Source: Acididesulfobacillus acetoxydans (GTDB taxonomy: Bacteria; Bacillota; Desulfitobacteriia; Desulfitobacteriales; Desulfitobacteriaceae). From it: DNA of 25,556 nucleotides. Of the stretch, positions 20,385-25,556 are shown in pieces (the first letter of the stretch is position 1; every line of letters begins with the position of its first letter). The stretch lies in assembly GCF_900016645.1 (NCBI RefSeq), contig NZ_CDGJ01000080.1, one strand, 5' to 3'. The notes beneath the pieces were generated by a model that saw nothing but the letters and a program-made list of their open reading frames with translations, was not told the DNA's origin and ran no database searches. The position numbers were made by a program, and so were the translations under genes.

Positions 20385-21494
20385 TTACGGATGAATATCG
20401 ATTCTGGTAGGAGAAACTGTTGAACCGTCTGCGGTTCCTTCGACATGAACCTTCATTCCGACGGTCAATTGGCTGGATGTATTGCCTGGGCCACGCTGGA
20501 TGAGGGGATGTGAATTGAGATTTAATGTTACCGTCTGACCGCTGTTGGTTTTTACTGTCACGGATGCAGCCTGGACCCCCGTAATCGTCCCGTCCCAATG
20601 AGGTGGAACGAGGTCCACCTCTGCAGCTGTCAGATTGGAGATGGTTTTCGAGAGGGTCGAGGTCGAGGAGGGCGAGGGCGGGGGAACTTGCTCCCCACCG
20701 ACCAGGCGGATGTGAACGTCTTTTCCGGCTTGTAACGCCGAAGTGCCGATGGATTGGGGACCGCTCTCAAGTTTGGTGTTTCCGGTCAAGCTGACGACGA
20801 AGGTCCGTCCGTCCGGCGTCCTGACCGTCAAGGACCGGCTGGTAATGCCGGTGATCTTTCCGCCCAGCCCGTCTGGCTTCTTGCCGGGGTGACCTGGCAG
20901 CCCATCCCGGTGGGGGGGAGCCAGATGAACGTGAAGCGCGTCAAAGGTCCCGTTGTTCCAACTGCCGTCCACGCCGACTTCTTCTCCGGCCTTCAGATCG
21001 GACAGATTTAACGTTTGAGCCGGCCCCCGGTCATACACAGTGCCTGAGGAGAGCTTCACAGTGACGGTTTTATCTGGAGTTTTGAGTGTCAACCGACCGT
21101 TACTGATCGATGTGATGGTACCGTGAACATGAGGAACTTCGAGATGAACATGAAGCGCGTCAAAGGTCCCGTTGTCCCAGTTGCCGTCCACGTCGACTTC
21201 TGCTCCGGCCTTCAGATCGGACAGATTTAACGTTTGAGCGGGCCCCCGGTCATACACCGTGCCTGAGGAGAGCTTCACAGTCACGGTTTTACTTGCGGTT
21301 TTGAGTGTCATCACATCGCCGCTGACTGACTCGATAGTGCCGTGAACGTGGGGACGAAGTGGAGCTTTGACTGGGGGAGGAGGGACCGAAGGAAGGCCTG
21401 CCGGTGAAGTGTCGGCCAACGCTGCAACACTTCCAAGCCCGACCACGAGGAACGAGGAAAAAGTTACAGCCGCCACTTTAGTGAGTTTGTTCAT
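20385..21494 (-). CDS. exported protein with four DUF5666-like repeats
   Basis: Secreted or surface protein, 369 aa, function unknown. A Sec signal peptide (about 1-27) runs from MNKLTKVAAV to SVAALA, with cleavage before DTSPAG, followed by a Pro-rich linker. Four beta-rich repeats of about 60-73 residues follow, each with the pattern GxIxxxxxxxxTVxTxxGxTxxVxL then a DGxW-like end, starting near residues 49, 122, 207 and 300. This is the DUF5666 pattern (OB-like small barrel). Repeats 1 and 2 (49-121 and 122-194) are nearly identical, sharing TVTVKLSSGTVYDRGPAQTL, and are a recent duplication. His clusters (RPHVHG, ALHVHL, PPHRDG, PPHWDG) border the repeats. ATG 21494 has an AGGAGGT site. 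It is a likely target of the neighbouring two-component system. Confidence 0.88.
   Translation of the reverse strand: MNKLTKVAAVTFSSFLVVGLGSVAALADTSPAGLPSVPPPPVKAPLRPHVHGTIESVSGDVMTLKTASKTVTVKLSSGTVYDRGPAQTLNLSDLKAGAEVDVDGNWDNGTFDALHVHLEVPHVHGTITSISNGRLTLKTPDKTVTVKLSSGTVYDRGPAQTLNLSDLKAGEEVGVDGSWNNGTFDALHVHLAPPHRDGLPGHPGKKPDGLGGKITGITSRSLTVRTPDGRTFVVSLTGNTKLESGPQSIGTSALQAGKDVHIRLVGGEQVPPPSPSSTSTLSKTISNLTAAEVDLVPPHWDGTITGVQAASVTVKTNSGQTVTLNLNSHPLIQRGPGNTSSQLTVGMKVHVEGTADGSTVSPTRIDIHP
20913..21350 (-). repeat. in-gene tandem duplication, 2 x 219 bp
   Basis: Two consecutive 219-bp units (21350-21132 and 21131-20913 on the minus strand) encode the near-identical first two DUF5666 repeats of 73 residues. 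The DNA is almost identical over the central part, for example the stretches around 21010-21090 and 21220-21310, indicating a young duplication or gene conversion. Confidence 0.8.
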
Positions 21495-21575
21495 GTTTAG
21501 TTATTACCTCCTTGCGCAAATTCTCTTCTGTGACCTGTCTTGACAATGCTATTGTGCGGGATCAGTCTGAGACGG

Positions 21576-21604
21576 GGCTGAACTTCAGCTGAAAGTTAGC
21601 TGAA
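21576..21604 (-). promoter_or_regulatory. three direct half-sites with 11-bp period, probable OmpR-family operator
   Basis: On the plus strand GGCTGAA (21576), AGCTGAA (21587) and AGCTGAA (21598) recur at exactly 11 bp; read toward the gene they are TTCAGCT, TTCAGCT, TTCAGCC. Direct repeats one helical turn apart are the usual site of OmpR/PhoB-type regulators. It lies 82-110 bp upstream of the DUF5666 gene's ATG. Confidence 0.65.
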
Positions 21605-21749
21605 AAATTTCCTATCCCAGATGAATACTTGAATATGGCAAGGCCATAGGCCGGTGCGGAAGTTTTTCATACGATATTAATCCAAACTTAAGCAGTCATT
21701 AATGCTTGGATGCTAACCTTATATCAGGACCTAGGAGGAGCGATGAGTA

Positions 21750-22691
21750 ATGATGGAATTTTTGAGGTTGGCGCCAGGCAATAAGGAAATAAAACGGCAG
21801 GGTTTTTTGGGTGTCATTACGGAATGGCTCAGGTTGCTGCGACCGCACCAATGGAGCAAGAATGGGTTTGTGTTGCTTGGCTTGATGTTCTCCAGGCAAT
21901 GGCAGCCACCGGCAATATTGGCTGCCATCTCGGCATTTCTGGCCTTTTGCGCCATCTCAAGCAGTGTATATGTCTTCAACGATATCCAGGATATCGAGGC
22001 GGATAGGCAACACCCCACAAAGAGAATCCGGCCGCTGGCCAGCGGGGCAATCTCTATCCGGGGAGGCTGGATAATCTCGGGTGGGTTGGCCGCGCTGGCT
22101 TTATTACTTGCTGCGATGACGGGACGAGGGGTTGCTGTCTTTGTTCTGATATATGCTGCTTTGAATGTGAGTTACTCGTTACGATTAAAACACATTGCGG
22201 TTTTGGACGTATTTATTATTTCCACGGGATTTATCTTGCGTATTCTTGCGGGAACAATGGGTTTGGGTATTGCACCTTCGTCCTGGCTTTTTTTGTGCGG
22301 GTTTATGCTGTCCTTATTTCTGGGTTTTGGCAAGCGCCGCGCGGAACTCCTTAGCATTGAATACGACGGGTCGCCTGAAACCCGAGCGTCGGCCCGTCTG
22401 GTACTAAAAGATTACAGTCCGTTGATAGTTGACCAGTTTATGGCTATCAGCGCGGCCTGCACAATTATTAGCTATGCTCTTTATACGGTCAACGCGGAAA
22501 CCATTGCCCGGTATGGCACGAAAGCTCTGATCTATACCTTGCCTTTCGTTGTTTATGGGCTGTTTCGCTATATTTTTCTTGTTCACCGCTTGGGTAAGGG
22601 GAGCGACACAGCACTTGACCTTTATTCGGATGCCCACTTATTGTTGACGGTTCTCGCCTGGGGTGTGGTCACCCTGGTGGTTTTATCATGA
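21750..22691 (+). CDS. UbiA-family decaprenyl-phosphate phosphoribosyltransferase-like protein
   Basis: Integral membrane prenyltransferase, 313 aa, likely joining phosphoribosyl pyrophosphate to polyprenyl phosphate, the first step toward polyprenyl-phosphoryl-arabinose. The Mg/pyrophosphate-binding motif NDxxDxxxD is FNDIQDIEADRQHPTKRIRP (N77, D78, D81, D85), with the characteristic HPTKxxRPLASG. The second motif region is YSLRLKHIAVLDVFIISTGF. About eight to nine hydrophobic helices are visible (e.g. AAISAFLAFCAISSSVYVF, GGLAALALLLAAMTG, SWLFLCGFMLSLFLGFGKRR). ATG 21750 lies 9 nt after AGGAGGAG; ATG 21753 is also possible. It starts a run with dprE1- and dprE2-like genes, which singles out the DPPR-synthase subfamily (Rv3806c-like) over quinone prenyltransferases. 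The phosphatase step gene is not seen in the window. Confidence 0.88.
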   Translation: MMEFLRLAPGNKEIKRQGFLGVITEWLRLLRPHQWSKNGFVLLGLMFSRQWQPPAILAAISAFLAFCAISSSVYVFNDIQDIEADRQHPTKRIRPLASGAISIRGGWIISGGLAALALLLAAMTGRGVAVFVLIYAALNVSYSLRLKHIAVLDVFIISTGFILRILAGTMGLGIAPSSWLFLCGFMLSLFLGFGKRRAELLSIEYDGSPETRASARLVLKDYSPLIVDQFMAISAACTIISYALYTVNAETIARYGTKALIYTLPFVVYGLFRYIFLVHRLGKGSDTALDLYSDAHLLLTVLAWGVVTLVVLS

Positions 22692-22748
22692 GCATGTCCT
22701 CGCCGAGCGACCGTTACAGAATATAGCTTTGAAGGATGGTATATCACC

Positions 22749-24044
22749 ATGGAACTTTCTTGGAACCGCTATCCCCGCTTAGAGCACCGCGAAATATTAA
22801 CCTTGTTTGATCTGTCTGCCGGTTTGCCCGAAAGGGCGGGATTCTGCTTGCCCCACGGAAACGGCCGAAGTTATGGAGATGTTTGCCTGAATGAAGACGG
22901 GGTATTGCTGGATACCCGCCGGCTTAATCGCATCATTGCTTTCGATCCGGTGACAGGCCGTATCAGTTGCGAATCCGGCGTACTGTTGAAAGAAATTCTC
23001 GATTTAGTATTGCCACGGAACTGGTTTTTACCGGTCACACCAGGTACGCAGTATGTTACGGTTGGCGGAGCTATTGCCAACGATGTTCACGGTAAGAATC
23101 ATCACTGGGCAGGATCTTTTGGCAACCATGTAACTTGTCTGGAACTGTTGCGCTCTGACGGGCAGCGGATCCGATGCTCTATAGAGGAAGCCGGGGAGTG
23201 GTTCGCCGCGACCATTGGCGGTTTGGGTCTGACGGGTTTGATTACTTGGGCGGAGATACAGCTTATACCGGCGCATAATCCGTGGATGATGGTAGAGTCC
23301 CGGCGTTTTTCCAGCCTCGATGAATTTTGGCAGATCAATAAAGAGGCTGAGGATCATTGGCCTTACACAGTAGCATGGCTCGATTGCCTGTCAGCCGGGC
23401 GAGGCCAAGGAAGGGGCATCTATATGGCCGGAAGGCATGCCCTTTGGACAGAGAGCCTGCCGGGCAGCCGCCCGCGATCTTTGCTGTTTCCCTTGGACCC
23501 GCCGTTTTCGTTGATCAATCCCTTCAGTTTGCGTCTTATCAATAGCCTTTACTTCCACCAGCCATTAAAGAAGAAACCGGCTTTATCTCATTACGCAAAG
23601 TTCTTTTACCCTTTGGATGGGGTGCTGGAATGGAACCGCATTTATGGAAGAAAGGGCTTTTTTCAGTATCAATGCGTTTTGCCGCCGGCAGCCGCTCAAG
23701 CGGGGATCGCCGCGATGTTAAAGAAGATCTCAGCCAGCGGACAGGGTTCGTTCTTGGCGGTGCTTAAGACCCTTGGGAGAGTTCCATCCCGAGGCCTGCT
23801 GTCATTTGCCCGCCCGGGAGTAACACTGGCCTTGGATTTTCCTAACTGCGGCCCAAAAACGTTTCGGTTGTTTAATGAGTTGGACGCTATTGTGCGCGAT
23901 ACGGGCGGTGCGCTCAACCCTTCCAAAGACGCGCGCATGCCGGCCTTGATGTTCAAAACCGGCTTTCCCAATTGGGAACGTTTTGCCGCCTATATTGATC
24001 CCAAATTCTCATCCAGTTTTTGGAGGAGGGTAACCCATGAGTAA
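22749..24044 (+). CDS. dprE1: DprE1-like decaprenylphosphoryl-beta-D-ribose 2-oxidase
   Basis: FAD-dependent oxidase, 431 aa, that oxidises the 2'-OH of polyprenyl-phosphoryl ribose; with DprE2 it epimerises ribose to arabinose. The N-terminal FAD domain has CLPHGNGRSYGDVCLNEDG, VTPGTQYVTVGGAIANDVHG (with KNHHWAGSFGNHV next) and GGLGLTGLITWAEIQL. The C-terminal substrate domain includes FFQYQCVLPP, ISASGQGSFLAVLKTLG and LSFARPGVTLALDFP. The catalytic-site Lys equivalent to mycobacterial K418 is K393 in NPSKDAR. The residue equivalent to mycobacterial Cys387, the covalent benzothiazinone target, is A361 here (alignment done from memory). ATG 22749 has a GAAGGATGG site about 10 nt upstream. It overlaps dprE2 by 8 nt. 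Confidence 0.92.
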   Translation: MELSWNRYPRLEHREILTLFDLSAGLPERAGFCLPHGNGRSYGDVCLNEDGVLLDTRRLNRIIAFDPVTGRISCESGVLLKEILDLVLPRNWFLPVTPGTQYVTVGGAIANDVHGKNHHWAGSFGNHVTCLELLRSDGQRIRCSIEEAGEWFAATIGGLGLTGLITWAEIQLIPAHNPWMMVESRRFSSLDEFWQINKEAEDHWPYTVAWLDCLSAGRGQGRGIYMAGRHALWTESLPGSRPRSLLFPLDPPFSLINPFSLRLINSLYFHQPLKKKPALSHYAKFFYPLDGVLEWNRIYGRKGFFQYQCVLPPAAAQAGIAAMLKKISASGQGSFLAVLKTLGRVPSRGLLSFARPGVTLALDFPNCGPKTFRLFNELDAIVRDTGGALNPSKDARMPALMFKTGFPNWERFAAYIDPKFSSSFWRRVTHE

Positions 24045-24792
24045 TCGGCAGCGGATTGTTATTTTCGGCGCCACCTCTGCTATAGCTTCCGCCTGTGCCC
24101 GGCAATGGGTGAGGCGTGGCGACAGCCTTTTCTTGGTTGGACGTAACGAGAACAAGTTGGAGAGCCTGATGGCTAACCTCCGAGTACAAAGTTCGACGGG
24201 ACAACAGATAGAAGGGGCAATTGCCGACCTGAACGATTTTGAGCAGCACGAGGAACTTTTTGCCCGCGCCGAACACGCTCTGGGCGAGATTGATGTGGTA
24301 CTCATCGCCCACGGCACTCTGCCGGACCAACAAGCCTGCGAAAATTCCGTGCCCTTGACTATGGCAGAGATGCGTACCAATGGGCTGAGCGTCATTGCTT
24401 TGCTGACCGGCGCGGCTAACAGAATGGAGGCCCGGGGAAGAGGCTGTCTGGCCGTGATCACTTCAGTGGCCGGAGACCGGGGCCGCGCAAGTAACTATGT
24501 GTACGGGGCGGCGAAAGGCATGGTGATCCTATTCTTGCAGGGATTGCGTAATCGTCTGGCCAAACGGGGAGTGACAGTCATTACGATCAAGCCGGGCTTT
24601 GTGGATACTCCGATGACCGCTCGTTTTGAGAAGAAAGGTCCCCTCTGGGCGGAGCCTGAAACCGTAGCTTACGGTATTGTGACAGCCGTTGAAAAGAGAA
24701 GGGATATCGTTTACCTGTCCGGAATGTGGCGCTGGATCATGTTAATTATCCGGCACATTCCCGAGAGTATTTTTAAAAGGCTCAGCTTATAA
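24037..24792 (+). CDS. dprE2: DprE2-like decaprenylphosphoryl-D-2-keto-erythropentose reductase (SDR)
   Basis: Short-chain dehydrogenase, 251 aa, that reduces the 2-keto intermediate from DprE1 to polyprenyl-phosphoryl-arabinose with NAD(P)H. Cofactor motif IVIFGATSAIASACAR, LVGRNENKLE, DVVLIAHGTLPDQ (NAG-like loop), catalytic SVAGDRG serine, Y156 and K160 in YVYGAAKGM, and IKPGFVDTPMTA. The C terminus is hydrophobic (WRWIMLIIRHIPESIFKRL), as in DprE2. The start ATG 24037 lies inside the dprE1 end with GGAGGAGGG 5-10 nt upstream, indicating translational coupling. Confidence 0.92.
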   Translation: MSNRQRIVIFGATSAIASACARQWVRRGDSLFLVGRNENKLESLMANLRVQSSTGQQIEGAIADLNDFEQHEELFARAEHALGEIDVVLIAHGTLPDQQACENSVPLTMAEMRTNGLSVIALLTGAANRMEARGRGCLAVITSVAGDRGRASNYVYGAAKGMVILFLQGLRNRLAKRGVTVITIKPGFVDTPMTARFEKKGPLWAEPETVAYGIVTAVEKRRDIVYLSGMWRWIMLIIRHIPESIFKRLSL

Positions 24793-24816
24793 GAAGGATA
24801 GCAATAAGGTGATAAA

Positions 24817-25556
24817 GTGAATAATAGCAGAAGGATGCCAAAGAAAAATAGCAGAAAAAACCTCTACAAACCCGAGCGGTTGATGATCCTCGTGGCTGTC
24901 TTACTCGCAGCTGTCTTGGTTCTGATCGGGCGCAGCCGTACCAACAACCTCCTGTCTCCCGTTAATCTCTCGGCTGATACAGCCGGACAGGTTGCCCGGC
25001 TCATAGATCATTTGGGGCAATACCAAGTACTGGACGGACCCACAAACGGTACTTTGCCCATATACGCCTTGGGCAATGCCGGTAAAATGAGAGAAATTCT
25101 CGTGGACGCGCATAAGAGCGGCTATCCATACCACATATACAGATTTAAAACCACGGACACCGGCCAAGGCTACACCATTGTTCTGCCGCCAAAATCTTTA
25201 AGCAGCGGGTCTGGGGTCAATGATACGGGGCTGACTATGCAATATCCATATATCTTTTATGTCAGTTCTTTTGACGGACAACCGCAATCCATCAACGCTT
25301 ACAACTTGAATGACAACAAAAGGACTGTTTTTGCCTTCACCGGTATGATTAAAAAGGCAAATCTAGTACCGGTAAGTACAAATCAGGTAAAAGTGCAGCT
25401 TGTTGAAAGTAACCAAAGTATGGAGGCATTCCTCAATATCGGTAAAAATGGCATCTCCAGCAGTTCTCCGACATTAAAGCTCATGCACAGCCCAACCGAT
25501 AATACGTCTGCTTTTATCCGCTTAGTGGAAGGTGTAAAGAAAATTATGGGTAACGG
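24817..25556 (+). CDS. membrane-anchored extracytoplasmic protein, 3' end outside the window
   Basis: Unrecognised protein; 246 codons are open from GTG 24817 to the window end. AAGGTG lies 5 nt before the GTG, and the gene begins 25 nt after dprE2, so it is probably in the same operon. The N terminus is basic (SRRMPKKNSRKNLYKPERL), followed by one transmembrane segment (MILVAVLLAAVLVLIG, about residues 23-38), and then a soluble extracytoplasmic region with motifs such as ALGNAGKMREILVDAHKSGY, QYPYIFYVSSFDGQPQSINA and VFAFTGMIKKAN. An internal ATG (24835) could also serve. Context suggests a role in envelope glycan assembly, but nothing visible proves it. Confidence 0.8.
   Translation, partial: MNNSRRMPKKNSRKNLYKPERLMILVAVLLAAVLVLIGRSRTNNLLSPVNLSADTAGQVARLIDHLGQYQVLDGPTNGTLPIYALGNAGKMREILVDAHKSGYPYHIYRFKTTDTGQGYTIVLPPKSLSSGSGVNDTGLTMQYPYIFYVSSFDGQPQSINAYNLNDNKRTVFAFTGMIKKANLVPVSTNQVKVQLVESNQSMEAFLNIGKNGISSSSPTLKLMHSPTDNTSAFIRLVEGVKKIMGN

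Noticed and set aside
21634..21648. TATGGC-AAG-GCCATA inverted repeat upstream of the UbiA-type gene
   Set aside because: A 6-bp arm repeat can occur by chance in this length and no promoter elements could be aligned with it.

Overview
The window looks like chromosomal DNA of an anaerobic, low-to-mid GC Firmicute, probably a Peptococcaceae/Desulfitobacterium-type Clostridium. This is an inference from gene content: AGGAGG-type ribosome binding sites, two sigma-54 activators, a tungsten-type aldehyde ferredoxin oxidoreductase (AOR), an HprK remnant and DUF5666 repeats. No rRNA, tRNA or CRISPR array was seen.

Region 1 (1-15378) is a polyamine catabolism locus. On the minus strand lie an IS256-family transposase running off the left edge, a polyamine ABC transporter ATPase (PotA) whose 3' end the IS has cut off, the polyamine-binding lipoprotein (PotD) and a sigma-54 activator. 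On the plus strand follow putrescine aminotransferase (PatA), an aminoaldehyde dehydrogenase, a second sigma-54 activator, glutamate dehydrogenase, a GABA-type aminotransferase, a small ORF and AOR. Together they would import putrescine, convert it through 4-aminobutyraldehyde and GABA to succinate semialdehyde, recycle glutamate to 2-oxoglutarate and oxidise aldehydes onto ferredoxin. Canonical -24/-12 promoters precede potD, patA and the glutamate dehydrogenase gene, each with the -12 GC 44-45 nt before the start codon.

Region 2 (15379-17653) is a mixed stretch: a possible structured RNA leader resembling the Moco/Tuco riboswitch, a SAM-dependent methyltransferase, about 300 bp without a recognisable gene, an hprK pseudogene with an early stop and no kinase domain, and a small FlxA-like coiled-coil protein.

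Region 3 (17752-21604, minus strand) is a two-component system and its likely target. An OmpR-family regulator and a HAMP-type histidine kinase are separated by the 3' remnant of an IS605-type tnpB. Upstream of them is an exported protein made of four DUF5666-like repeats. Its upstream region carries three copies of one heptamer at exact 11-bp spacing, the layout expected of an OmpR/PhoB-type operator.

Region 4 (21750-25556, plus strand) is a polyprenyl-phosphoryl-D-arabinose pathway known mainly from mycobacteria: a UbiA-type phosphoribosyltransferase, a DprE1-like oxidase and a DprE2-like reductase, followed by a membrane-anchored exported protein cut by the right edge. It suggests D-arabinofuranose in an envelope glycan of this organism.
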